Shown here: positions 32,484-45,351 of the stretch, in pieces | How positions within the stretch are numbered: position 1 is the first letter of the stretch | Layout of the letters: each line of letters starts with the position of its first letter | From: Amphibalanus amphitrite | Lineage: Eukaryota > Arthropoda > Thecostraca > Balanomorpha > Balanidae | NCBI RefSeq assembly: GCF_019059575.1 | Contig: NW_024883429.1 | Span: 25,530 to 89,529, forward strand | Direction of reading: 5' to 3' | Length of the DNA: 64,000 bases | The notes under the pieces: generated by a model | What the model was told of the DNA's origin: nothing | Database searches by the model: none | What the model saw: only the letters and a program-made list of their open reading frames with translations | Translations under genes and position numbers: made by a program

Positions 32484-32869
32484 ATTTTTTTCCAATTTTG
32501 ACAAACTAATACATATTATAAATTTAAAGGTCTTCCATCGTCATACCAAATTTCAATTTTTGGGAAATGTATAGCGAAAGAATTGGCAATTTATTACGTG
32601 TAATGTTCAAACTAATTTTCTGTTCTAGACCAGGTGGCGTAAAACTAAGACCAGGATTAGATTCTCCGTGAGAAGCTTAATCGAATATATACCCACTGTA
32701 TGCAAAAATATCCAGTTGAAGTTTGACTTTTTTACCTGAGCTTTACTATAGAACGTAAACTCAACTGGCCCCAATGGTCACATCACCCATATCATTGAAT
32801 TTGAATTACGAAACTGACCATAAAACATACACCACAACACCCTAGTATACACCTTTCTACTCTCAAATT

Positions 32870-34190
32870 AAAAGAAAATCACACCCAAACTAAAAATGGT
32901 CACATTCAACATCCAAATAAAAAATTCACATTCGATTTAAAAACGTTCACATCCAAATTAAAAAGGTCACATTCTAAGTAAAACTTTGTCCCGTGAGGCC
33001 TTTTCCTGCCTCATATCTTGGTAACCGCTTGACCATTCCAATGTGTATCACAGTTGGGGTGCTATTGCACATTGACATGCGCACAATCAGAGCACACGCT
33101 TGCGCACGTGCAAATTGGGGCCCTAACTGAAATCAACGAGATAACCAAATTATCCTGTCCCTAACAAAATACGAACTTTCAGCCCATCGGCCTACGACCT
33201 AACCATTATTGAGATATATGTAGAATTCGGTTCAGCACGTGCGCACGTGCAAAGTGAGACAGCAACTGATTTGTTCAGGTCACCCATATTAGAGTTGCAA
33301 AGTTTTCCCAATGGGCTGCTACCGGCACCGCCCCGCCCCACAAAATTTTTCTGGGATACCGGCATGCTACCACGCCCCAAGCAAAAAAACCGCCAAATTA
33401 CCGACATACTAAAAAACCTGCATTCTTGATTCTGGCTTTCCCCTACATGAGATGCCACATTTTGGCAATTTCAGTAACCGCCCCACCCAGCACCTCTTAC
33501 TGTTCAAAGTTTGAATCATATGCTGATATTTTTTTGTGCAAAATAAAAAATACCGGCATGCTACCGGCAAGACATGCCAGATACCACGAAAAAACCTGCG
33601 GTAGTGAAAAATTACCGGCATGCCGGTAGTGCGGTAGGGAAATTTTGCAACTCTAACCCATATAGCCGGTCCCTATCTGTATACCAGCTCTGAGCGCACG
33701 TGCAATAGCACCCTAACTGTAATACACGAGAATGAACCCATATATATAGGTATGTAGTTGTACATTGTGCAAGCCATATGAGTTTCAAAACAATCGTCCC
33801 AGTGATTGCGGAGTCTGTGAGCGAGACCTTTTAAGCACTCAGGATTCAGCATTTGGCACGCGCCGGCACGGTTACCCGGTTACCCAATACCTAGTCGCAT
33901 TATATTTTTAAATGAACGGACTATCTAATGCTCAAGATCTCTCATAGACCAGTTAAGCGGTTGCAAATATGTGAGATTACAAAAAGCTTCAAAAAGTTTT
34001 AATTTGAATGCGCCCTTTTTATTTGGATGTGAATTTTTAAGTTTGAATGTAAACATTTTAATTAAGCTGTGAAATTTTTAATATGGAAGTGATCTTTTTT
34101 TTAATTTGTACATATGTGACCTTTTTGAATATTAATGTGGCCTTTTTCAATTTGATTTTGAATCATTTTAGTTTGACAATGAAAATGTGT
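32870..34190. repeat. Foldback region: AAAAAGGTCACATTC-type arms around inverted 128-bp-family repeats
   Basis: The left arm (32875-32985) repeats words like AAATTAAAAAGGTCACATTC. The right arm (33960-34185) repeats the inverse, TTTGAATGTGACC-like words. Between them 33000-33245 and 33663-33740 carry the E-box-palindrome family of 130-520 in opposite orientations, and a hAT-like MITE sits in the centre. Confidence 0.55.
33290..33655. mobile_element. hAT-like MITE, 366 bp
   Basis: Starts TAGAGTTGCAAAGTTTTCCC and ends GGGAAATTTTGCAACTCTA. An 8-bp duplication, ACCCATAT, lies at 33282-33289 and 33656-33663. The interior repeats TACCGGCATGC words. The TAGAG start fits the hAT terminal consensus. 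Confidence 0.8.
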
Positions 34191-35234
34191 ACTTGGGTTC
34201 AGATTGAGACCCTTAGTGACCTGGCCTCTGTAACCTGACCTGACATCGGTGACCTCATTTAGCGTTAGGCGGCACGGGCGGACATCGATAGCAGCGCCTC
34301 TATCGGTCACTAGGGAAGCTGGGCTGTAGGCGACGAAATACCGGCTGAGTTGTCACAAGTTAAATAGGTTTATAGACATCCGTCTTGTGAAAAAGTTAAA
34401 CTTTTGCCTTCAATATTTCTACAGGCAATTTTAGAAGAGCCTTCACATAGATTACAAAACCGTTTAAATTACTTTATTCACTTCAAGCCTTCCCTATTGT
34501 TCTTGATGATGCGGGAACTATTTCTAATTAGTGCTTCTAGCTTAGTAAAAGAACATATTGTGCAAACGATGAAAAAGCATAAATGGAAGATTTTAAATGC
34601 AATTTTCTGTAGCAAATAATGGTAAATTCTCTACACATCAAGGAAAAGGTGCATGCTAACTGATAATTTAAAGTTCTTGGGGCCAGTTGGTTTCTTCTTT
34701 TCTTACGTCGCCCCAATGGCCGCGAATACACTTGTGATAACGCCTATCGGCAAAATATGTAATAATGCTGCTCCGTCGGTGATTTTCGATAACATTCCTT
34801 TTTCTCGATGATTCAACAAATTTCTTAGTAGGTCTGTAAACGGTCAGAAACACGACCTTTGACCTGTCCTGTACCGTCACCGGTTGGGCCGAGATCAATG
34901 AAACTGGGTGGCGAGATGGCTCCCTGATGGAGCTATCGACCGCCGTTTTTGAATTCCGATATCTTGGGGGGGGGGCGAAACGACCACCCTACGGATGTTA
35001 GGGTCCGGTAATAGTCTTACGGGGTGCGGCTCAAATCTTAACTCAAAGGATAATGAATGAACATAAGTGAAAGGAGGCCCGGACAATTGTGTTAAGGTGG
35101 TACCCCCCCCCCCCCCCCCACATCCCTTACACTGATGCTGGATATACAATATACATCGTATACCTTAACGGGCGTTGAAAACAAACGATAATGTGTCTGT
35201 CATTACCACAATTATGATTGATGATGATCATCAA
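34191..35234. other. Intergenic, no gene seen
   Basis: Unassigned. Contains poly-G and poly-C tracts near 34965 and 35105-35120. A 76-residue minus-strand frame at 34668-34898 has no recognisable feature and is not called. Confidence 0.3.
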
Positions 35235-35238
35235 CATG

Positions 35239-35244
35239 TTTATT
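35239..35244 (-). terminator. Candidate polyadenylation signal of the adhesion GPCR
   Basis: AATAAA on the minus strand, about 390 bases downstream of the GPCR stop codon (35635). Confidence 0.4.
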
Positions 35245-35634
35245 GCATACACAAAAACAAAATACATTTGCAAGACTGGTGCCAATCAGGAGAAGACCTT
35301 TTCCTGACTTGACTTTATCATATCTGGAAAGCATGATGTGACTTCGGCCATTTACAGCAAAACATCACAATCACATCTGGAGCAAATGACGAGTGACGAC
35401 ATGATGATTTAATTGCTCCAGTACTACAACATTTCACACACAATAACACTATAATTCTGGCAAGCCAAGCACGTGGTAAGACATCCGTCTTTCCGACTTA
35501 TATAAAGCGTAACTAGTTCCGCCATCGCTACACTCCACAACTGGCAAGACAGACCGCAATGTCTTAGCGTGACATCAAGGTCGGTGCTACGCTCAGCGTT
35601 ACATGACATCAAATTCACTGGCGCGGCAAGTACA

Positions 35635-38600
35635 TCAGAGCCCGGTCTCGCACTGACCTCCGCCAGACATCAGTGGCTCACTGGTACCACTGGACGGAGT
35701 GGCGCCCGTAGACATGGTGCTCGCTGAGGTGACGCTTCTCTTGATTGCCCGACAACAGCGGTTCTTGAGCAGGGCGTGCCACAGAGTCCACACCCCGCCC
35801 TCGCCAACCACCATCAGAAGGAACACGGCAAAACCTGCAGCGAATACACAGTAATCAACACCAAGGCACACCGACTAGACCGAAATACACGTGCATTCTC
35901 ACATACTTTACTCTGTAACTCCTTAACCCACCATGTTAATTTTGTAACAAACTTTTTAAAGTCATGTAGCTTTGTACCTCAGATTGCTGTTGACATATGA
36001 GCACATTTTGAGAAGTTTCAAAGTCTCACCTTGAAGCGTGCTGCAGATGCAGAAGAGGAGGGCGAACACCAGACGACCTTCCCGTACGGCCAGGAAGCCA
36101 AAGATCCATGCTAGTCCGAGCATCACCGGGGTGACCATTGAGACGCGCAGACGGCGCCGCGCCAGCTGCTGCTCTGGTTGGTTGGTGCGCAGCCTCCTCT
36201 CGCGGCTGCAGTACAGGGCGCACACGATACGGACATACAGCGCGGCGTTAATCACCATCAAGACGAGCATTGGCAGTACCAAGGCGTAGCGGAAACTCTG
36301 GAAGTCCATCCAGCAGACGCGTTCTTGACTGTCGTAGCAGTGAGGGCGACTAGCCAGCACGCAGACAACCGGCACAAGACTTCCGCCCCAGACCAGTCCG
36401 CTTGCCTTATGCATGAATCTGGGGATGTACGTGTTCACAACTTTCACGAAGCGCAGGTACTGAAACACAGCCTCCACGCACATCCACCCGAACGTTGCTA
36501 ATAAGAAGAAATGAAGCAGCGCCGACAAACAAACGCAGGCGTCGTGATGTTCCTTCGCTCCCAGACCTCCCAGAAAGGCCACGTAAACCCCTGTTAGAGC
36601 AACACTCATGTGCATAACGATCTGACTACTACGCAGCTTCCTCCATTTCTTGAACAACACAAATGTCAGCATGGTAAAGACGAGTCCAAAAAGCGAAAGG
36701 CAGCTACCGATGTAAGTGACAATATCTAGAGCGTGGTGGTAGCTAGCACTAAGATACTCGTCCCGTTCGTAGTTGAAGATCCTGGCGAAGTTAGTCAGAT
36801 GGTTGCAACGGCAAAAGTCACTACCGTCTTGAACCTTCACCAGCCAGCAACCCGTTGTGGACCAACGAGACTCAGCAGAATCCCAAAAGGCACATGTTGG
36901 CGGAGGCGCACACTGTCCTGGCAGACTACGAAACGTCATCAAAACATTTGCCAAGGCTCGCTCCTTGCTCGTTGCGCCAGGAATTATGGCCGACACTACC
37001 TGACTCGTGACACGTTGGCCGGGGGACTGCAACAGCCGACCATTACGATAGACAACAAAGGCAACGGAGATGTTAGGCCTCTTGTTTTCTAACAGGATCG
37101 ATGACTCCATACCAGATGCGGAAAAGCGAGACATATCAGCGCCGTGGGCTATCTTTTTTACACTGAGGTTCGTTATCTCGTTTGAGGATGATGCGATGCC
37201 AACGATGTCCTCCGATAAAACTGCTATATTTTCCGTGTCTATATTGTAATTGCCCTCCACTGGAGTTTCCAAAATGCCCTCAAGCGCGTTGGCAATGCGG
37301 GAACCTTTTCCAGGTACCAGTGAAGAGGTCTTGAGTACTGGCTGGTCCACATTCATCAGCTGACTGGCAGCTTGAACAGCTTTCCTGTGTACAGACAGCA
37401 CATCTTCCGGTGGTATGGGCCGATCCTCACCCTGACTGCTCCTCTGCACACTGGCAGCAATGTTTTCCAATATGTCAGCAGCCGAGACCACATCTCCAGC
37501 ATCCAGGGAGGCCGGCTCGGCTGTCAGCCGTTGCAGCTCGTCCGCTGTAGTCGACACGTTATCCGTAGTCACGGCGTCCTTAGACAGCTGGTAGAGGTTC
37601 CTTGAGGTGCTAGATACGGCGGCACAGCTGGTGGCTCCGAAGTCTACAGACGACCACTGGACGCCCGTCAGAGGAGTACCCTGGCAGTGCCGCAGCGGAC
37701 GTCGCCCGGAGCCATCCACACACTGCTCTTCGGCGAAGACAGTCCCTCCGCACGTCTTTGGCCAGCTGAGAGGCACGGGGTGCTGGGTCCTTTCCGCTGG
37801 GCAGCAGCGTGCAGGCTTGAAGTACTCAGGCTTAAAGTCTCGCATAAGGATATCAACTCCATTAAGATCTCGGTGAGCCTGTTCAAGTTCCTTTTGGTTC
37901 GAAGTTCTAGAGTGGCTGGCGTTTCCGGACGGTGGATGGCTCAGGATGACCGCTTCTAAGGTGATGTAATAGTGTGCTGTAACATCTCCGTTGCTGGATG
38001 ATGTTACACGGAGAGGGTAAACTCTTCGTTGAAAAACCTGGCCGGTATCGGGAACTACAAGTACCTCGCTTGTATGCGTCAAGTTGAAGCAGGGACAAAT
38101 GGGGCCACAGAGGGTAACTTCGCACTGCGAAATATTCCCTCCAGTCTCCTGGATTCCAACAACATATTCTTGCACGAATACATCTCGCTTGGTTAACAGA
38201 AGCGAGTTGGACGTGATCTGTACTCCCAATTCGGTGATCAGCAGTCCGCATGTGAGGTAGCCAAAATCTACTGAAGGAAATATTTGTACAAAGACTCGCC
38301 CATCGTCATCGGAGATAACATTGAAGCTTTTCACTCGAAATCCATCGCGTGCATTTGATGAAGTTCTTCCGTTCTGAAACAGCTCAGCTGTCGTCGCGTC
38401 CGAGGTAGAGACCATGCATATGAGATCATCATCCCAGTCTTCTACAAAATTCTGGACACTCGTAACATTCGCGAGAATGGTTTTGTTGTCGAAGGAATGA
38501 TCATAAAATAACACAATCTCTGCTGCTTCAGCAACAGCATGTTCTTCACACAAGGCGCATCCCACGGCCTTTTCATCAGGCATAACGAAGTCATACTGAC

Positions 38601-41245
38601 CACGTGGGACGTCTAAAACACCATGCGTATGACTCTGATCAGTAGACAGAAAAGGGGACAAGCCTGGGTAGGCCAGACTGCTGAAGTCTCGCCATGTCAC
38701 TCGACCGTCGTGTCTTTCCAGTTGCACCGCGACACGGTCCGATCTTCCTTGAACGTCTCTCAGACGAAGCACTGCATCCAGGTATCTTGGCGAGGTCAAG
38801 CTGGCTAGAGTTGAACCAGACCTGGTGCACAGAGCCGATGCTTCTGCCCACGAGATACGCGAGCTGTTACTTGGGCATATGAGCGCATAACAGCGTTCGG
38901 TGCCCGTTGTGCCCATCTTATCTTCAGGCTGACATATTCTCTGTCTTGCTATCGACACCTGTGAAGCTTCCCTTCCAGTCGGTGAGAGCAGAGGAGTTGT
39001 GACGCACGCTACTCCATGTCTCGCCGTACATGAAGAGTTGGAGACCAGACCTTTCTTGGTCATCACTGTGCAATTCTGATCATTTTGTAGGCTGACCGTG
39101 CTTTGACCGTCATCAGTAATCAGAAGACTTCGAATTGCCGGTAAGAATGATCCATGTGGCCACAGTCTTTGAAAAGGAAGCCAGATTGTGGAACTAAGCC
39201 ACGACACCCTTTCCAGTGGAATCCAAGGTACGGAAAACGGATGCCGATGGTGACACGCGGAAGTACGCTCTTCAAAGCTGACATTTGGAATTACCCTCAC
39301 GCACAGTCCCGACAGAGTCTTTGTGTTGTTGGCCGGTAGGAGTACAGATCCGGGTGGGCATGCAGGTGGAGGCGGTTCGCACCGATGAAGCCTCGATTGG
39401 CAAACGCCAGCAGCGCAGAAGGGACCCCACTGGGCACCGCTGGGCCCAAAACTCGGCATACATCGCCGTTCAACGACAGCCATGAGACCATTTGTTACAC
39501 ATGGTGGATACGATGGAGTGAAACTCGAGCTGTTCGACGTCTGCCACATGTGTCCTTCCACGTCCACGATGGGACAACGGAAAACCTCACGAAGTGAGTG
39601 GTCGTTCCGGGACGAGGTTCCATTCTGTCGAGCGGTCGCATCATTGAAAGCAATGCTTTTCTGGAAATGTGCAGCATCAAGGGGTGCACCAATGTCGATG
39701 ATGAGTGACACTTTGCGAAGAACAGGTCTTGGTGTTTTCCTTCCGTATTCCTGATGCCTGACGAGATTGCTTGGGTAGTCAAACGCTGCAACGAATCGAA
39801 ATCTGTCCGCAACTGAATTCAAAAGGTCCCCCAAAGTTTTAATCGTTCCATTTGGCGTCGACGTTTCTCCCAATGCCAGGCCACCACTGCGCAACTCCAG
39901 CAGCTGAAGTGTCTCCAGGATCCGGTCTGGCGTCGTCGTCAGTACGTACATATCTCCAGAGCTCGCCACGTGAAGGCGTCCACTTATCACAGGATCCGCT
40001 GCTCCTTTCACATACCTTCGACACCAGAAAGTGCCAACGCTCAGAACGTTCCCTGAACGAGGCGCGAACTGTTGAAAAATGGTGAAGTTTGCATTCCACC
40101 AACTCGAGATGTAGCGCGTTCTTCCGAGCACGAAGTGATCTTTGACGATGGTGTCGCCCGGACCGCAGGTGATGTTTATGTGGATACCAGTATCCAGAGA
40201 GGTTTGATCCACAAAGACGACTTCGTCATGGGCAGGAGACGGTCGGACGGTCGCAGCACCGATCTGAGCTGTGAAAGACGGTTTGTAGTCGGCTTGTTGT
40301 TGCTCCGCGTCAGTGTGCTCATTACGGAAGCACACCACTCCTAGGGTGGCGTTGCAAGAAGTCCAGGCCATGCTCAGTTCGCTGTCTATCGTCGTTGCTA
40401 GAGCGCATAGATCTGTGACTTCAGCGGAGGCAGTGAGGGCGACGTCTCCAGGTGAAATAGAGTTGTAATCTGAAACAGAAGTTGACATTGTATTAATTAC
40501 TCTGGAAAACTAGCACCTCGACAATCTGTAATCATCCACTGCAACTTCGAACACCAAAACAACAACTGAGTTGCCCAAGTTTTCGCCATAGTAATCACTC
40601 ACGACGAAACTACGAACTCCACCCGGTTTATTTGTTCAATCGCCACTATTTTAGCCAGCACATCAGCTTACCACCATCCTGGAGAAGCCATTGAAAGTAG
40701 CCGTTTCGTAGGTACTTGGCACCGATCCAAAAGTCACTTGGTGGATTCAGACGACCGGCTGAGCTGAGGCCCACCAAGCTGTCGAATGCAGCTTGCGATG
40801 GCACCAAGAAGGAGTGTCGAAGTCGACACTGCTCGTGAGCTTCTCTCCATGTGGCGGTCCGGTCCAGAAAATCCAGACGGCCATCCCTGTGATGACGATT
40901 AATTGTTTTAAATGGCGTAACAATAGAAATTATGTGGTGCCTTTTGTCTGTAGCCACAAGAAAGCAGCCTATGAAATTTGATTTCTTATCACAGACAATG
41001 GCGATGACACCAACAAATAAAATGCAATTGTTTTTATTGTGATGTCATTGTCTGTGATGAAAATATAATTTACAAGAAATACAAAAAAGGACAGAAATGG
41101 TAGGCTGAAGAAGGCTGAAAAAGAACACACACGCAAGCTTCTCAATCGCGACGGCAAATATTTCTCACCCTAGTAGTAACTGCGAGCGTACGACGGACAC
41201 AAGGGTGACGGCCAGCCAGACCGCGAGGAGAGCCGACGACGTCAT
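35635..41245 (-). CDS. Adhesion G-protein-coupled receptor with N-terminal C-type lectin domain
   Basis: Four exons: 41245-41169, 40886-40672, 40469-36030 and 35834-35635. Intron phases 2, 1 and 1 all agree (77+215+4440+200 = 4932 bases, 1643 codons plus stop). Exon 1 is a signal peptide (MTSSALLAVWLAVTLVSVVR). Exon 2 and the start of exon 3 make a C-type lectin domain (WREAHEQC, DFWIGAKYL, GVVCF). Exon 3 adds Cys-rich and degenerate lectin-like regions, a HormR-like domain (CPAERTQ..RHC), a GAIN region and the GPS with CAFWDSAESRWSTTGCW and CRCNHLTNFARIF. The HLT cleavage site is intact. Six membrane helices follow; the seventh is completed in exon 4 (FAVFLLMVVG, then a Ser/Thr-rich tail). 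Role: surface receptor with an autoproteolytic tethered agonist. The lectin domain suggests glycan or pathogen sensing; ligand unknown. Confidence 0.9.
36030..40469 (-). CDS. Large exon 3 of the adhesion GPCR
   Basis: 4440 bases with no stop. Starts at acceptor CTGTTTCAG|AT (40470) and ends at CTTCAAG|GTGAGA. Contains the second half of the lectin domain through helix 6 to the LQG of helix 7. An ATG at 40488 precedes the acceptor and is intronic, not the real start. Confidence 0.85.
40988..41062. other. Intronic imperfect hairpin
   Basis: ATCACAGACAATG (about 40988-41000) pairs over 13 bases with CATTGTCTGTGAT (about 41047-41060), with AATAAAA/TTTTTATT pairing inside. It lies in intron 1 of the GPCR. 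Size resembles a microRNA precursor, but there is no other support. Confidence 0.35.
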
Positions 41246-42796
41246 CGGTTTCAGGCAAGAGACACCATGCGACAATACCAGCTGAGCTGGTCAACGCTGT
41301 ACGCCTGCCACGGAAAACCAATGAACAAGCCGTCACATCTCGCTCAAAATACACTATAAGCAGCGGGTGAAGTAAATGGTTTGGCCTAACTTGAGACATT
41401 CTCAATTATATGAGGTACCTAATGCAGTTATACGAGAAAAACTTACGTTAGTAAGAAAAAATGACGTCCCTAAATAAGCGCACGAATGCCCAGTGAAGAT
41501 ATCAACTAAAATTAAGTCGACTGCTTAGGTAACTAGCGCTAGCGCAAGCCATTCCCAGCACGAGAAACCCAAAGGAAAAAATGGTTCACTTGATTTCTTG
41601 CAAACCAATAAACTCACTTTCATCATCAACCGACGACACATTTCCTCCCGTTTGAAAAAAGAAAAATGAGCATGCCTTCAAAAGAAATCATGGGCTAGAG
41701 AGTACTGGCAGCGTAAGGCTGTAGCTACTACAGTAGTCGGCACTCGTACGCTTTCCTGCTTACCCAAAATGATACCTACCGCGACGCATAGACAGGCACC
41801 AAATAACGGCATATCTGCCACGCATGAAGTTTATAGTCAAGACCATACTCACTGTTTCACGGATCAGCAGTGGCCGCTGTGACCATCATCAATGGTCCGT
41901 GGGCCACAATCAGCGTAAAACTCAACAAAAGTCTACAAAAGTAAAACAACTAGTAAAAGAACTACCCAAAACAACTACCTCTAGTAAAGCAACTACCACT
42001 GCACATCTGTCGCCAGCGACTACTGTTCAGTGCGCAGCCCTCATCCACACTGAATCATTTTTTTACAAGTGCACTCTAGTGGCGGTATACTATCAGCCAC
42101 TTAGTTCCGGAGCGTTCGCAGCTATCTCCACCAGTTTCCTGCCCCTGTGTAAAGGACACAATATACATGAACACATAGTGACAGGCGGTGACAGGCTATA
42201 TTAAGGACCTTTCGGTTGCGTGAATCATGATGTGAAGTCAGGGTTCACTGTGTATTTCCACAGTTTTTCTACAGTCAGTCTTGAAAGTACTGGGCATCAT
42301 TGCAGTGGATCCATCAATCGCGACCGAGGAAGGGCTGCTAAGTTTTAGAATCACCGAATAAATTGACCTGGGGGATGGATGACGATGTCCATTGGTTAAA
42401 GGTGATCCTCAAATCAGGAGCCATTTCTCGGTCAGGCTTGATGGATCCACCGCAACGATGCGCGGTACTTTCAAGACTGGGTGTACTAATATAACCACTT
42501 CTTGCAGCATACACCCACCGCTGACATATTGGCATCATTATGTTCCGTTTTATAGGACATACAAGAGTTTCATCGTCCTTAGCGGAATGACCAAGGCACA
42601 ACTAACTAGATTCGTACTTCATCGACAAGGGCTTAGCTTACCAGTACTTTTGGGATAGGTGGGTAATGAAGGTAGTGCAGCCAAGCAAGGGCCCACGTGG
42701 CTCTTCGTTGCACTGAATATTTAATGTCTACCAACCATGATAGTGATGGAGGTAATATCCTTATAGCAGCTGGGAGCATTTGTGTGGGGAGCGATA
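41246..42796. other. Upstream of the GPCR, no gene seen
   Basis: Should contain the GPCR promoter. Only short frames without recognisable content; a 126-residue plus frame at 41824-42204 is Thr/Lys-rich and unsupported. Confidence 0.3.
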
Positions 42797-42798
42797 TA

Positions 42799-42973
42799 CA
42801 GTAGAATCCGCTTAATAAATCCACTTTGATGACTCGGCGATATGGATTTATTAAGCGGTGACTTTATTAATCGGAGTCAGTTATGCTTCTACGGAGAAAA
42901 CAGTGAATGGCTCAAGTGGGCACAATAGGCGGCTGGATTTATTATCCGAGGATTTACTAAGCGGATTCTACTG
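42799..42973. mobile_element. Tc1/mariner (pogo-like) MITE, 175 bp
   Basis: Ends CAGTAGAATCCGCTTAATAA and TTACTAAGCGGATTCTACTG; the longer 24-bp inverted repeats match at 23 positions. TA lies on both sides (42797-42798 and 42974-42975). An internal inverted GGATTTATTAAGCGG is also present. Confidence 0.8.
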
Positions 42974-43590
42974 TACGGTAGGTACCAGACTCCGTCGGGC
43001 GATATTGCACGCCACCACACACAGTTGATGATGTTTGGATTTTAGGAGCGCTCGGGCTACAATTTGTGTACCGCTTGCTCGGCAAATGTACTAGTCCAAT
43101 ACACCTATCTTGAAGATATTGATGTTTAATGTTATTTTTGTGCAAATTACATAAGACAATATACAGCATCGCTTTCATTTTTCGACGCCCTCAAGCCTCA
43201 ACTAGCCCTCGCCCGCACATGGGGGGGGGGTTGCCAGTGCCACCCCTCCCCCCCCCCCAGGTAGTCTTTCTGCTCCGCACTCAACATTTTTAGAGCTACA
43301 CTGTAAAAAAAGTTTAGCATTTGGGGTACTAACGGCTGCTATTCGTAGCACCTTTTAGCGTCAAAAGAACCCTACGACGTATTTACAAAGAAGCATGGTG
43401 CTAATACTGTGCTAATGATAGCTAACATTCCCATCAAATATTACAAGTTTAGATCACCTATTCTTCTACTGAGCTTAACGTCTACTTCTGCTAGTACCCA
43501 GTCCATCAGTGAGTGCTCTTTCAAGCTGGATTTCTAATTAGAACCATTTTAAGTGTTTTAGAAGTTGGTAATGCTGAATATGGTGCTTAC

Positions 43591-43967
43591 TAGTGGTGTC
43601 AATTTCAGAAAACGTATGTCCAAAGTCCGTCCAATGTCCAATGCTTACGTCGATTGTCCGTCCAAAAATGTCCAAGCCAGCCATTTGTCCAAAGATGTCC
43701 GACACCTACGCAATAATTTACAATCAACACTGTTATTTCATTTGCTTTTCATGTACCGCTACAAGCTCAAAAGTGTTAATCATATCGAAAGCTGAGCTTT
43801 CTAATAGCCAATCAATGTTAAACACGACTACTTTTTAAAAATGTTGAGGTGTAGCAAGCGATTGTCCAAAGTTGTCCAAAGCCTGCGGCCATTGTCCAAC
43901 CGAATTCCGAATTGGACATTGGACAAAATCGGAATTCCGAAGATTCAAGTTCCGATTGACACCACTA
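43591..43967. mobile_element. hAT-like MITE, 377 bp, nested
   Basis: Perfect 13-bp ends TAGTGGTGTCAAT and ATTGACACCACTA; 8-bp duplication GTGCTTAC at 43583-43590 and 43968-43975. The interior repeats TTGTCCAAAG/GTCCAA words in a partly inverted layout. Confidence 0.88.
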
Positions 43968-44159
43968 GTGCTTACGTTAGTATCACAATAGAACCGGACA
44001 TGCTTACAGAGGAAACAAATTTGAAATTGGCGCCAAAGAAAGTAGCTAAGCCCTGCTTTACAAATCTCTGGGAGTCTTATCACCAGCCCTTTAGCACGTT
44101 TTGACGGCGCAGAGCGATATGCGCATGCGCGTGCCAGCTGTTTCCGGCCACGTGTTGCG

Positions 44160-44475
44160 CCATTTTAGTGGAGTCCGTTGGTCGTGGTGGGAGTGTGTGC
44201 ACGTGCTCCGGTATATGAAGTGAAATGAAGTGAAGTGAAGTGCTCCGGGCACATGCCACCGAGTGATAGCTCTGGAATGATAGCTTAAATCAGCTATTAT
44301 CGGTGGAATCCGTCGTGCGTGGCATGGGAGTGCGTGCCCCTGCTCCGGGAGGCAGTGAGGTGGAGGGAAGTGCAGTGCAGCAGTGCAGTGAAGTGAAGTG
44401 AAGTGATCCGGGGCCGGGTGGTACATAAGCATTTGCCACCGACACATGCCACCGACACCGACGTTGATCGACTTT
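44160..44475. repeat. Imperfect ~190-bp duplication with GAAGT microsatellites
   Basis: Two diverged units each contain GTCGTGNGTGGxATGGGAGTG-like, CTCCGG, (GAAGT)n and GCCACCGA words. Just downstream a short plus frame (44651-44870, MGPGQFFRRLPL..) follows a TTTTTGCTCCAG acceptor-like site. It may be an exon of a captured or element-encoded gene, which I cannot identify. Confidence 0.45.
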
Positions 44476-45351
44476 GGTGAGTCTGACACGTTGTATATTT
44501 TGACATTATCTTATATTGTTTAAGTGCTTCATATTCCGACTTTGGCAAATCGCGCTTCTTGGTCTGAAAGAAAGTTGTGTTGTTTGCGAAAATAGCTCCC
44601 AACAGAAAAAAAAATCTTGGAACTGATCCAGTTTTTTTTTTGCTCCAGGCATGGGGCCTGGTCAGTTCTTCCGTCGACTACCACTTACAATGGAGGACAA
44701 CTACGACAACAACACGGGGTCTCCGGTTCCGTCTATCACTAAACGCCGTCTGGTCGTGGATGAGGTCGAACTTATGGCCATGAACGGAACGTCGGTTCAA
44801 CGACCCCCCCCCCCCGCCTCCCCCAGTCGATCTCGCGTTAATTGTCGGTCACTGCGAGTGTGCAGGTATATGAGCGACCTTTCGTTATTTCCCGTGCGTT
44901 TGTTTGTGTATATATTTACATTTGTTTTTCATGCAGATGATATGAAGTGTTAATAAATGTTCTATTATTATTTTTTAATTTTATAATGTGTTGGATGCTT
45001 GAAAGATGCACTTACACGGGAATATTGCAGAATGCAAAACACAATCATTGAGACTTGTAGTTATCACTTACCTAGGATATAACCTTTTTTGCACGTCTTT
45101 TCGGCCTTACACAATTTCCTTTTTGGTAATTGATTAGTCCTTTTTGCAGTAACTAGTGAAAGTATGTGCTGCTAAAGAAAGCAGTTTTTGCGAACTTTTC
45201 ATGCAGCAGCTTTAACTAGTAATATAGATTCTACTTTCAGCCCCAATGCTTTCGTTAGCATTATTCTACCTATCGTGGGGTAACAATAGCGCTAAAACGG
45301 TTCATATGTGAGTACGGAAGGTACTAACTGCATGCTATTCTTAGCACCTTT

